A DNA stretch of 40,008 bases, from positions 1-40,008 of the forward strand of contig JAKUNN010000002.1 of NCBI GenBank assembly GCA_022451885.1. The letters are read 5' to 3'. How positions within the stretch are numbered: the stretch's first letter is position 1; the number at the start of each line of letters is the position of its first letter. Under the pieces are notes generated by a model that worked only from the letters and a program-made list of their open reading frames with translations, was not told the DNA's origin and searched no databases. The position numbers and the translations under genes were made by a program. The stretch is from Dehalococcoidia bacterium. Lineage in GTDB: Bacteria > Chloroflexota > Dehalococcoidia > Tepidiformales > Tepidiformaceae. Of the stretch, positions 33,103-40,008 are shown in pieces.

Positions 33103-34101
33103 CTAGTAGTCGTATCCCGCTTCTCGAATCAATTCAAGTGTGCGTTCAAGACCACCACCGAGTCGGTCAAAGCTACCAACATCAATAGTCTCAGGAACTT
33201 CCACACCATTACGAGCGTTTACATTACCCGCCAAAGGATATTCCCAAGTATTCGCAGCAAAATGAGCCTGTCCCCTTTCGGACAGTAACCATTGGATAAA
33301 ACGTTCGGCAAGCTTCTGATTGGAACTTGATTTTATAACACCAATAGCTGTAGCAATCGTGACGCCACCTGGATCTCCATCAGCAAAACGATGGTTTTCA
33401 CTTACCATGGATGGATCCTCAGCCTTCATACGGATGTTGTAATAATGATTCACAAGTCCTGCTTCAACTTCCCCACGATTAACAGCCGCTACAATAGCGC
33501 TATTTTTTGGGTAAGTAGGTGCACCACCAGCTTTCAAAGCTTTCAGCCAAGCGAGCGCTACATCATCACCTGCTTCAAGCCGAAAAAGGGTAAGGAAGTC
33601 TTGAAATGAACCATTCCCAGGTGCAATCGCAATACGTCCAGCCCACTTCTCTGAAGTAAGCTCAGCAATTGTAGTTGGGAGTTCATCGTGAGAAAGCAAC
33701 TCTGTGTTATAGACCAATACACGCTGCCTACCAGTAATTGCTGTCCATAATCCAGTACCACTTGCTGGGGCCAAATCTAAAGTCTCTTTGCTAAGTTTAG
33801 CTAAGTGACCTTTTTCACCTAATAATCCAACAGGACCAGGACTTTTTGATAAGAATAGGTCCGCCGGCGATTTTTGGCCTTCCTCAATAATAGTCAATGC
33901 TAGATCAACTGAACCTGCGTAACGTACTTCAACTTTTATGCCAGTATCTTTTGTAAATTTTTCGATCGCTGGAGCTATTAAAGACTCAGAACGACCTGAA
34001 TATAAAACTAAAACCTCTTCCTTGTCATCTCCACAACCGATTGCCAATACTGGCAATGCAGAAAGTAATAAACAAGCAAGCAAAACTAAAATTCTTCGCA
34101 T
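33103..34101 (-). CDS. Iron(III)-type ABC transporter solute-binding lipoprotein
   Basis: Periplasmic-type binding protein of the ferric iron FbpA/FutA family. A short Sec signal peptide (MRRILVLLACLLLSALPVLAIGC) ends in a lipobox with Cys at about residue 23, followed by the mature domain starting VLVLYSGRSESLIAPAIEKF, the family's hallmark. The VNHYYNIRM segment near residue 225 provides the paired tyrosines that bind iron in this family. GAGG lies ahead of the ATG. No permease or ATPase is adjacent, so it is an orphan binding protein here. A dyad resembling metalloregulator operators overlaps its promoter region, consistent with iron control. Confidence 0.92.
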   Translation of the reverse strand: MRRILVLLACLLLSALPVLAIGCGDDKEEVLVLYSGRSESLIAPAIEKFTKDTGIKVEVRYAGSVDLALTIIEEGQKSPADLFLSKSPGPVGLLGEKGHLAKLSKETLDLAPASGTGLWTAITGRQRVLVYNTELLSHDELPTTIAELTSEKWAGRIAIAPGNGSFQDFLTLFRLEAGDDVALAWLKALKAGGAPTYPKNSAIVAAVNRGEVEAGLVNHYYNIRMKAEDPSMVSENHRFADGDPGGVTIATAIGVIKSSSNQKLAERFIQWLLSERGQAHFAANTWEYPLAGNVNARNGVEVPETIDVGSFDRLGGGLERTLELIREAGYDY

Positions 34102-34117
34102 ATATAACCTCGAAAAA

Positions 34118-34148
34118 TAAGGTTAGACTAATTATTTTAATAAGTCAA
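34118..34148 (-). promoter_or_regulatory. Candidate metal-responsive promoter/operator
   Basis: On the minus strand TTGACT (34143-34148) and TAACCT (34120-34125) are 17 bases apart. A 21-bp dyad, GACTnATTA...TAATnAGTC (34126-34146), fills the spacer. On the plus strand TAAGGTTAGACTAA (34118-34131) matches 12 of the first 14 positions of the DtxR/IdeR consensus as I remember it, but the second half does not. Placement before an iron-binding protein gene makes Fur or DtxR-type control plausible. Confidence 0.35.
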
Positions 34149-34236
34149 AATTATCATTTAAATTAGTACATACATCATTAAAATAAATGTCCTATTTAAT
34201 AATGAGTTTAGGAAACAATGAATTTAAGGAAAAACT

Positions 34237-35391
34237 TTAAATATTCCATAGCTTGGCGGCATTTCCACCAACAATCGCACTAGCCTGTTCGCTAGGAAGA
34301 TCCTCAAAAAATGATTTTATTAAAGCAGCGCTTTCACCCAAAGTACTCTCAGGGTGCGGATAATCAACAGACCATAACACTTTTTCAAAACCTATATCAT
34401 CGATAAGTTTGATCCCACTTGGGTCATCCATAAAAGTGGCAAAACACTGTCTATGCCAGTAATAAGATGGCGGCTGCGCAAGTTGAGGCCGCATCTCACT
34501 CTCAAACTGTAAATATGTTTTATCTGCATCATAAAGAGCCGCAGGAACCCATGAAATACCGCCCTCTGTAAAAATAATGTTCATAGCTGGATGTCGTTCG
34601 AGTACTCCTGAAAAAGTTAACAATGCCCACAAACGACGAAATGGTTGAAATCCTGTTGTAAGAAAAGTTCCTAATGCACCTTTCCCTCGATAATTAGGAT
34701 TCTCGCCAATATGAAATGACAGAGGAAGACCACTTTCCTCAATCGCATCCCACATCGGTTCCCACCTTGAGCCGTTATACCAAACATCCTTAGGGTTGGA
34801 AGGTATTTGCATCGCCTTGAAACCCCAATTCTTAATTTTTTGTATGTATTCTGCAGTATTTTCAGGGGCATAAATAGTAGGTAAAACAGCAACCCCATAC
34901 ATCCTGCCAGGTAAACGAGCACACTCATTGGCAAGCCATTCGTTATAAGCGTCATAGCAAGCAATCATGAGATTTTTATCTTCTAAAGTGAACAAGGCCA
35001 TAGAAACTTGAGCAAAAATAAATCCTGCATCAACAAGCTCAGCATCGTAGTCTTTTGCACGAAGGATGGGATCTGCCATTCCTGGTCGACCTTGAGTCAG
35101 TAATAACTTCTGTCCAATAGAATCTAAATTTCGCCCTTCACACTCAAGGTGCGTTCCTGTTTCATCTTTCCAGACCTTAGGTGCAACGGCCTTATATTTG
35201 GGCGCAATATAGTCCTCATACATTCCTGGAGCTTCCAAAATATGATCATCGGAAGAAATAACACGAACTCCGGTCGGTAATTCCCATTCAAGTTTTGGAA
35301 TTTCACGATCCACAGGCCAAGCGATCTTGTTCACAGAAATTGTGTCATTACTTATTGAGGTTGGAAGTTTTCCTGTAGAACTAGCAGACAT
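34237..35391 (-). CDS. Amidohydrolase family protein (amidohydrolase-2)
   Basis: Metal-dependent TIM-barrel hydrolase or decarboxylase of the PF04909 type. The first metal motif is reduced to SSDDHILEAP instead of DxHxH, and later landmarks are PLSFHIGENP (metal His near residue 235), the FTEGGISWVP segment and LWSVDYPHPES with the terminal metal Asp. Length 384 is normal. Related enzymes decarboxylate aromatic acids or hydrolyse amide/lactone bonds, so this could serve aromatic degradation; the substrate is unknown. Start ATG at 35391 has GGTGAG upstream. The gene is followed by about 135 AT-rich bases before the iron-binding-protein gene, in which only the operator-like site was seen. Confidence 0.88.
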   Translation of the reverse strand: MSASSTGKLPTSISNDTISVNKIAWPVDREIPKLEWELPTGVRVISSDDHILEAPGMYEDYIAPKYKAVAPKVWKDETGTHLECEGRNLDSIGQKLLLTQGRPGMADPILRAKDYDAELVDAGFIFAQVSMALFTLEDKNLMIACYDAYNEWLANECARLPGRMYGVAVLPTIYAPENTAEYIQKIKNWGFKAMQIPSNPKDVWYNGSRWEPMWDAIEESGLPLSFHIGENPNYRGKGALGTFLTTGFQPFRRLWALLTFSGVLERHPAMNIIFTEGGISWVPAALYDADKTYLQFESEMRPQLAQPPSYYWHRQCFATFMDDPSGIKLIDDIGFEKVLWSVDYPHPESTLGESAALIKSFFEDLPSEQASAIVGGNAAKLWNI

Positions 35392-35471
35392 GCACTCACC
35401 CAGTCAAATGCTACTTTATGACTAAAGAGACAACCTGTGAAGACCTATTTCAAGTGCAGAAAATAAAACTG

Positions 35472-36035
35472 CTACCCAAATCGTTTTTCTCGATACTTTG
35501 GCATGCGATCTGAATCACTCGAAAGCATGGGCCCCAACTCATCTTCATCAATAGTTCCAGCAAAATGTCGACCAGCCTTCTCTGCATCATAAGTAATCCA
35601 TTTTTCTGGAACTATCTCTAATATCACACGAAGTGGGGAATCTAAAATCTTTTCAAAGCCTGTATTTCCCTGAGCTAATGCCGGATAAAACCAATCTTTT
35701 AATTCCTGATTATCCTCATGGATGATGGCACGACCTTTAGCCGTTGCTGTTCCCCTAGGGCAGTCACTGTCAGGAGGGGCTGTAGCACCGCTCACCACAA
35801 CTGAGCATCTAGGATCGCGACGTAATGCAGCCACACGGTGCCTATGTCCTGCACAGGTAATCCAAAAACGACCATCATGCCAAACATAGGCATGCATTAC
35901 CCCGACCGGCCACCCATCCTTGGTTGACCACATCAATACACATTCGCCAGATAAACTACAGATTTTATCGATCTGCTCATCATCGTAGGGATAAATCGAA
36001 ACTGTTTCATGTTCATGAGTTTGTACTAATGCCAT
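35472..36035 (-). CDS. Pyridoxamine 5'-phosphate oxidase-fold (PPOX) flavoprotein
   Basis: Split-barrel flavin-binding protein of 187 residues. The features seen are the GECVLMWSTKDGWPVGVMHAYVWHDGRFWITCAGHRHRVAALRRDPRCSVVVSG core, with the usual strand order and conserved R-x-x-x-L-x-x-(D/N)-P segment of PPOX proteins, then GTATAKGRAIIH. Actual substrate may be FMN or F420-dependent reduction; SAR202-like bacteria have many such proteins. TAAGGAG precedes the ATG at 36035. It is the first gene of the minus-strand pair with the amidohydrolase, 80 bases apart. Confidence 0.82.
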   Translation of the reverse strand: MALVQTHEHETVSIYPYDDEQIDKICSLSGECVLMWSTKDGWPVGVMHAYVWHDGRFWITCAGHRHRVAALRRDPRCSVVVSGATAPPDSDCPRGTATAKGRAIIHEDNQELKDWFYPALAQGNTGFEKILDSPLRVILEIVPEKWITYDAEKAGRHFAGTIDEDELGPMLSSDSDRMPKYREKRFG

Positions 36036-36105
36036 ATGTACTCCTTAGGAAGCAGGTACTACTATAAAATATTCAGATACTACATCTTACGAAAAGGAAA
36101 GACTT

Positions 36106-36393
36106 TTGAGCAACGATGATTTTATAAATACCGATATAACAAAATTTAAAACAAAAATAATGAGAGCAACTAAACAAAAATTAAATAGTAGCGATTTCTA
36201 TCTTGATCCGATGACAATGAGTTACTTTTTTTTAGAAGCATTGGAAAAAGGTGGCTATGGAGCCCCAAAAGGGTGGCGAGACAAACTCTTAACCGGAGGA
36301 ATTGAAGTTCTAACTGAAGATGAAAAAGTTCTGCGCATTTACGTTGGCGCAGAAGATAAAATTCAGATTGATGATGTCACTAGTGAAAATTAA
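36106..36393 (+). CDS. Hypothetical small protein, 95 aa
   Basis: Not recognised. The start is a TTG at 36106 with AAGGAAA eight bases upstream. The sequence is a charged N-terminus, a hydrophobic centre (YLDPMTMSYFFLEALEKGGYG), a GAPKGWRDKLLTGG loop and a beta-like end (VLRIYVGAEDKIQIDDV), consistent with a compact soluble fold. It stands divergent to the PPOX gene (70 bases between starts) and convergent with rpsU (23 bases between stops). Its reality rests on the ribosome binding site, codon use like its neighbours and absence of a competing ORF. Confidence 0.6.
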   Translation: MSNDDFINTDITKFKTKIMRATKQKLNSSDFYLDPMTMSYFFLEALEKGGYGAPKGWRDKLLTGGIEVLTEDEKVLRIYVGAEDKIQIDDVTSEN

Positions 36394-36416
36394 TGCGCCT
36401 AAACCAGCAAAATCTG

Positions 36417-36632
36417 CTACCTAGGGGAACGGTCACGAGCATCCGTACGTCGCATTTTCTTCCGCAACTTACGAATTCTCTCTTGTTCTTCCCTTTTCCG
36501 TTTTTGGCTTGGTTTCTCGAAACGTGACCGCTTCCGTGCCTCAGAAAGAATTCGATCCATCTGAACACGCCTATTAAACCGCTTCAGCGCCGACTCGAAA
36601 GTCTCATCCTGACCAACTTGTACTTCTGCCAA
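36417..36632 (-). CDS. rpsU: Small ribosomal subunit protein bS21
   Basis: Small basic ribosomal protein near the anti-Shine-Dalgarno end of 16S rRNA. The 71-residue sequence has the bS21 pattern: V(G)QDETFESALKRFNRRVQ, SEARKRSRFEKPSQKRKRE, then a lysine/arginine-rich tail. The start is a TTG at 36632 with AGAGG six bases upstream. A perfect 14-bp palindrome lies 22 bases before the start. It is a single-gene unit here, which is common for bS21. Confidence 0.93.
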   Translation of the reverse strand: MAEVQVGQDETFESALKRFNRRVQMDRILSEARKRSRFEKPSQKRKREEQERIRKLRKKMRRTDARDRSPR

Positions 36633-36653
36633 ACGGAACCTCTTTCTAGGTAA

Positions 36654-36667
36654 GTACCTATAGGTAC
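36654..36667 (-). promoter_or_regulatory. Perfect palindrome upstream of rpsU
   Basis: GTACCTATAGGTAC is a perfect 14-bp palindrome ending 22 bases before the rpsU start; with TAGGTA just next to it on the proximal side there are three alternating copies of the same hexamer. It may be an operator or a small leader hairpin that includes the region before the AGAGG site. No consensus is known to me. Confidence 0.35.
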
Positions 36668-36776
36668 AATTACGTCACTAGTTAAAATAAACTTGTTTAG
36701 TCTTATAAACGAGCCACCTTCGGATCCTACTCTGATAAGTAAATATTAAGCAAACACTCAATGACTCTTAGATAGC

Positions 36777-36827
36777 GTAGACTTTAAGAAAAGATGCGGA
36801 TTAATGGACCGCATAACTAAAGTCTAC
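36777..36827 (+). promoter_or_regulatory. Two-part stem-loop abutting the ribosome binding site of the LLM gene
   Basis: GTAGACTTTA pairs with TAAAGTCTAC (10 bp); inside it ATGCGG pairs with CCGCAT (6 bp) around a 9-nt loop, with a 7/3-nt internal loop between. The outer stem ends at 36827 and the AGGAG site begins at 36828, so folding could control ribosome access or the dyad could be an operator. The remaining 100 bases to the rpsU side show no tRNA or other RNA gene. Confidence 0.55.
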
Positions 36828-36838
36828 AGGAGACAACT

Positions 36839-37774
36839 ATGCGAATTGGTATGCAAGTCGGACCAAAAATAGGAGCCCAAGGAGCCGAAGATTTAGTTTC
36901 TAGATATCGAGAAATAGAAGAAGCTGGCTTTGATACAGCCTGGACAGGTAACCACCTAACGCATGACGCCATGACCGTACTCGCATTGGCAGGGACAGTA
37001 ACAGAACGTATAGAACTTGGATCTTCAGTAGTGCCTACATACCCGCGCCATCCAATGGTAATGGCACAACAGGCTCTTACAACTTCAGCAATTACAGGTG
37101 GTCGCTTCACCCTCGGTCTTGGATTAAGCCACAAATTTATTGTAGAGGACTGGCAAGGTCTCAAATGGTCAACTCCCGTACATCACCTAAGAGAATACTT
37201 AACAGTTTTAAACGGATTATTAGATGGCGAACAGGTCGTTCATGAAGGGGAGGAGTACCAAGTAAGTCTTAATACGGCACCTTTCACACAATTAGATGTG
37301 CCCGATGCACCGCGACCTCAAGTAGTAATTGCAGCACTGGGCCCTGGAATGTTAAAAGTTACAGGCGAATTGGCCGATGGAACAAATTGTTGGATGTGTG
37401 GACAAGGTTATCTCGAGTCAACTTTAGTTCCCACAATTAATAAAGCCGCAGAAAGTGCTGGAAGACCAGCACCCCGAGTCATAGCTGGATTCCCAATCTG
37501 CGTAACAAACAAAGTAGAAGAGGCAAAAATTCAATGTGCCAAAACGTGGGAAGTGTACGGACAAATTTATTCATATAGGCAAGTCTTAAAACGCGAAGGT
37601 GCTTCGGGACCAGCAGATTTACTAATTGCTGGAGACGAAGATTCTGTAGCTAAACAAATTGAGGGACTTGCCAAAATTGGTGTTACTGAATTAAATGCTC
37701 ACGTATTAGGAATACCGGAGGATCCCGGTGCAATTGACCGAACAACAGCGCTATTGGGGGGACTCAGTAAGTAA
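36839..37774 (+). CDS. LLM class flavin/F420-dependent oxidoreductase
   Basis: TIM-barrel oxidoreductase related to methylene-tetrahydromethanopterin reductase and luciferase. It has GFDTAWTGNHLTHDAMTVLALAG (about residues 31-53), the IELGSSVVPTYPRHPMVMAQQALTTS segment (about 60-85), GRFTLGLGLSHK and PRPQVVIAALGPGMLKVTGELADGTNCWM (about 160-190). Length 311. It is only distantly similar to the LLM protein at 22285. AGGAG lies six bases before the ATG, directly after a stable leader stem. Its 3' end overlaps the methyltransferase gene by 47 bases. Cofactor (FMN or F420) is not decidable. Confidence 0.88.
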   Translation: MRIGMQVGPKIGAQGAEDLVSRYREIEEAGFDTAWTGNHLTHDAMTVLALAGTVTERIELGSSVVPTYPRHPMVMAQQALTTSAITGGRFTLGLGLSHKFIVEDWQGLKWSTPVHHLREYLTVLNGLLDGEQVVHEGEEYQVSLNTAPFTQLDVPDAPRPQVVIAALGPGMLKVTGELADGTNCWMCGQGYLESTLVPTINKAAESAGRPAPRVIAGFPICVTNKVEEAKIQCAKTWEVYGQIYSYRQVLKREGASGPADLLIAGDEDSVAKQIEGLAKIGVTELNAHVLGIPEDPGAIDRTTALLGGLSK

Positions 37775-38555
37775 CGACTCAAATCCCAAACAAGGTGAAC
37801 AGAGAAATATAGATTTATATGAAATCGATGCGCACTACTATGACGAAATTCATAATTCCTGGGATTCTGACCTTAACTTTTGGGTACCTTTTGCAAATAG
37901 AATAAAGGGAGAGTTACTGGAAATCGGAGGGGGCACAGGAAGAATTACAATACGGCTCACTGTAGAAGGCCATTCTGTAACAAGCGTTGAACCCTCTCAG
38001 TCAATGCGTTCAATAGCAAAAAAAAAGCTATTAGAGAAAAAACTTAAAGCTAAGTTTATTGAAGCAAAACTTCCCGATGCACCACTACCTCCGGGAAAAT
38101 ATTCAGCAACATTGTTACCTGCAGATGTTTTCTTGTACTGCAAGAATAAGCAGGAGCAAGAACTAACTCTGTTCCAGATCTATAACTCACTCACGTATGA
38201 TGGAGTAGTAGCACTAGACCTCCCAGGGCCCGCTCTTGGCCTCGCACCCGAAAAAAATGGCGAGTCGATTATTGCATTTGAAACAGAAAACCCTGAAGGT
38301 CATTTATTAAAAGTGCAACACATTTGCTACGACGATGTAATTCGCAAAACGCGTAAACTAACTATCCAATACGAAACATCAACAGGAAATGAGGAAAGTA
38401 CACACGAATTATTATATGTTTCACTTGAGGAGATGAGGGCTTTGTTGGAAATAACAGGATTTGAAATAGCTAATATTTACGGAGATTACTCCCTCGATTC
38501 GTATACTCCAAGAAGTGAACGCATGATTATAGTCGCAAAGAAAAGGGCAAACTAA
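37728..38555 (+). CDS. Class I SAM-dependent methyltransferase
   Basis: Methyltransferase with motif I GELLEIGGGTGRITIRL near residue 65, the acidic end VTSVEPSQSM, and YSATLLPADVFLYC as motif II/post-II. Length 275. The GTG at 37728 is supported by GGAGG six bases upstream, which makes the gene overlap the LLM gene by 47 bases; no in-frame ATG or GTG occurs shortly after that, so the overlap seems real. The stop overlaps the plsX ATG (TAATG), so the three genes form one unit. The substrate is unknown. Confidence 0.82.
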   Translation: MQLTEQQRYWGDSVSNDSNPKQGEQRNIDLYEIDAHYYDEIHNSWDSDLNFWVPFANRIKGELLEIGGGTGRITIRLTVEGHSVTSVEPSQSMRSIAKKKLLEKKLKAKFIEAKLPDAPLPPGKYSATLLPADVFLYCKNKQEQELTLFQIYNSLTYDGVVALDLPGPALGLAPEKNGESIIAFETENPEGHLLKVQHICYDDVIRKTRKLTIQYETSTGNEESTHELLYVSLEEMRALLEITGFEIANIYGDYSLDSYTPRSERMIIVAKKRAN

Positions 38556-39571
38556 TGAAACCACGAATAGTTGTGGATGCAATGGGTGGCGATAATGCCC
38601 CTCAAGAAATTGTAGCCGGTGCACTAATGGCTGCCGGGGGCCTTGATGTTGAGCTCTTCTTGGTTGGTAAAACAAAGGCAATAGAAGAAGAGCTTTCAGG
38701 AACTCATATAAATCAGAATCTAAGCATTATAGATGCACCTGATGTCATCCCCATGGAGGCTAGAATTGATGTTGTAAAAGGTATGCCAGGTGCATCACTC
38801 AACGTAGGAATGCAAATGGTAAAGAATGGTGAAGCAGATGCGTTAGTCACAGCTGGAAATACAGCTGCAACCCTCACTTCGGCAATGGTAAATTTAAGAC
38901 GTATCAAAGGCTTATCGCGTCCTGCCCTGGCTGCATTTATTTCTGCAGGCGAGGGGAAAATGACACTTATGCTTGATGTAGGAGCAAACGCAGAATCAAA
39001 ACCTGGACATTTGATTCAATACGCCCATATGGGTTCAGTAACAATGGAAAAGATGTACGGTATTCAAAACCCGCGAGTCGGACTTCTTTCCAACGGTGAG
39101 GAGGATACGAAAGGGAACACGCTCACGTTAACTGTAAATCGTTCTTTGAGAAAAAGTGACCTTAATTTCATTGGGAATATTGAGGCGGGAGAGCTCCCGC
39201 AACATGTATGCGATGTTGCAATCATGGATGGCTTCACTGGCAATATCGTTATGAAAACAGCTGAGGGAATTGCAGAACTTTTTACAAGCGAACTAGAACG
39301 TGCAGTACGCATGACCCCTTGGAACCTTGCCGCTGGATTAGTTTTAAAATCAGAATTACGTAAAACACAAAAAAGGCTAGATTATCGAGAATTCGGAGGT
39401 GGTCAATTGTTGGGCACAAACGGGATAGTGGTTATCGGCCACGGAAGATCTAATTCACGCGCGATTTTTAGTGGAATCCGAGCAGCTCGAGATGCAGTCG
39501 AAAACAATTTACTAGAAGTTATAACTGAAGTGGCTGGGCACATCCCTGAAGTAGTTAATGAAAATACATAA
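38555..39571 (+). CDS. plsX: Phosphate acyltransferase PlsX
   Basis: Converts acyl-ACP plus phosphate to acyl-phosphate, the first step of phosphatidic acid synthesis by PlsX-PlsY. The N-terminal VVDAMGGDNAPQEIVAGALMA, the DALVTAGNTAATLTSAM and the VALLSNGEEDTKGN-like (here VGLLSNGEEDTKGN) motifs are diagnostic. Length 338 is typical. It starts within the methyltransferase stop codon (TAATG). In many bacteria plsX lies near rpmF and fab genes; that context is missing here. Confidence 0.95.
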   Translation: MKPRIVVDAMGGDNAPQEIVAGALMAAGGLDVELFLVGKTKAIEEELSGTHINQNLSIIDAPDVIPMEARIDVVKGMPGASLNVGMQMVKNGEADALVTAGNTAATLTSAMVNLRRIKGLSRPALAAFISAGEGKMTLMLDVGANAESKPGHLIQYAHMGSVTMEKMYGIQNPRVGLLSNGEEDTKGNTLTLTVNRSLRKSDLNFIGNIEAGELPQHVCDVAIMDGFTGNIVMKTAEGIAELFTSELERAVRMTPWNLAAGLVLKSELRKTQKRLDYREFGGGQLLGTNGIVVIGHGRSNSRAIFSGIRAARDAVENNLLEVITEVAGHIPEVVNENT

Positions 39572-39579
39572 AGGAAAAA

Positions 39580-39792
39580 ATGAAAACATCTTTTTATGAA
39601 GCAGACCAGTTTACGGGCGCTAAGGGGAAACACTACTTAACAATTGACTCGGACTATAGGTGGGAAAAAGGTGATGAAGTATGGGTAGAAGAGCCCTCTG
39701 GCGCAAAAACCAAATTGCGTATTACCTGGGTGGTAGTAAATGTTGCAGCAGATGGAGTTGTTGAGAGAGAACTTTTAGGACTACTTATTTAG
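39580..39792 (+). CDS. Hypothetical small protein, 70 aa
   Basis: Not recognised. AAAGGA precedes the ATG, 8 bases after plsX, so it should be cotranscribed. The sequence is beta-rich (KHYLTIDSDYRWEKGDEVWVEE, KLRITWVVVNVAADGVVERELLGLLI), fitting a small barrel-like domain. The last 12 bases overlap the end of the minus-strand queG-like gene tail to tail. Confidence 0.7.
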   Translation: MKTSFYEADQFTGAKGKHYLTIDSDYRWEKGDEVWVEEPSGAKTKLRITWVVVNVAADGVVERELLGLLI

Positions 39793-40008
39793 CCCACGTT
39801 TCTCACCAGAAGTAAGTACCTTAAATGCTTGATTCAATTCGTCACGCACAAAAGGATCCGCCTCAATTGACAATTGCACACTTAAAACTTCCTTATACAT
39901 CTCAGGAAGATCAAAACGAGAGATTATACGAGCGATGGCCCACACTGCATGGCCTCGCACCAATGCCGAATTATCTTTCAGAGCTATTTCCAAAGATTCC
40001 AGATCTCC
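39781..40008 (-). CDS. queG: C-terminal part of a probable epoxyqueuosine reductase (QueG), runs off window
   Basis: The last 75 residues of a gene that enters from the right edge; the frame is open to base 40008. The visible LESLEIALKDNSALVRGHAVWAIARI is a HEAT-like repeat matching the C-terminal part of QueG, which usually reads LVRGHAAWALG. The rest (DPFVRDELNQAF) fits a second half repeat. QueG makes queuosine in tRNA from epoxyqueuosine using cobalamin and iron-sulfur clusters, but the catalytic part is outside the window, so another HEAT-repeat protein remains possible. Confidence 0.6.
   Translation of the reverse strand, partial: GDLESLEIALKDNSALVRGHAVWAIARIISRFDLPEMYKEVLSVQLSIEADPFVRDELNQAFKVLTSGEKRGLNK

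Noticed and set aside
36633-36776. tRNA or other RNA gene in the gap before the LLM gene
   Set aside because: No cloverleaf, no TTCGANNC-like T-loop paired with a 3' acceptor stem; only short palindromes were seen.

Overview
The window looks like a piece of chromosome from an uncultured, AT-leaning bacterium. The best guess is a marine Chloroflexota of the SAR202/Dehalococcoidia type. That rests on gene content only: Tat-type lipoprotein solute-binding proteins with Ala/Thr/Glu-rich linkers, several LLM-class flavin oxidoreductases, a class III CoA transferase, a Rieske ring-hydroxylating oxygenase, an amidohydrolase-2 protein and a hopanoid operon. No rRNA or tRNA gene is present, so placement is inference. 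Coding density is high and no gap without a gene exceeds 300 bases. Several ORF-track starts were moved to start codons with better ribosome binding sites.

Layout. Bases 2-4642 (minus strand): a dipeptide/oligopeptide-type ABC importer, with a solute-binding protein, two permeases and a second, paralogous solute-binding protein that runs off the left edge. No ATPase gene is seen. Bases 4925-6124: a lone acyl-CoA dehydrogenase. Bases 6139-8860 (minus): an NHL beta-propeller protein, a ThuA-like protein and an SDR with a structured leader. Bases 9111-23205 (plus): a long catabolic run. It starts with a complete acetoin/2-oxo-acid dehydrogenase set (E1 alpha, E1 beta, AcoX-like kinase, E2, E3), then an unknown 174-aa protein, two carboxymuconolactone decarboxylase (CMD) family proteins, a Rieske oxygenase alpha subunit with its ferredoxin, a B12-type acyl-CoA mutase large subunit, a class III CoA transferase, an NTF2-like protein and an LLM monooxygenase. 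Bases 23271-32925 (plus): a hopanoid operon, ispH-shc-hpnC-hpnD-hpnE-(LPG-synthase-TM/HpnL-like)-hpnH-hpnG-SDR. Bases 32924-33064: three tandem 47-bp palindromic repeats. Bases 33103-36035 (minus): an iron-type solute-binding protein, an amidohydrolase and a PPOX-fold flavoprotein. The right end holds rpsU, a second LLM protein, a methyltransferase, plsX, two small unknown proteins and the C-terminus of a probable queG.

The most striking signal is at 16023-16544. A CMD/AhpD-like gene has a single in-frame TGA exactly where the second Cys of the redox CxxC motif belongs (C-G-F-TGA), and the frame stays open and homologous on both sides. A GC-rich stem-loop follows at the distance expected of a bacterial SECIS, so this is best read as a selenoprotein with a CxxU motif. 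Two genes downstream of the oxygenase components' start lies a mutase whose substrate-pocket residues (F85, A112, Q203) match isobutyryl-CoA mutase and not methylmalonyl-CoA mutase. Together the cluster suggests oxidation, CoA activation and skeletal rearrangement of a branched or otherwise recalcitrant carbon compound, with thiol/selenol redox protection; the substrate cannot be named from sequence. In the hopanoid operon, the terminal SDR has a hydrophobic and basic C-terminus and is a reasonable candidate for the step after HpnG.
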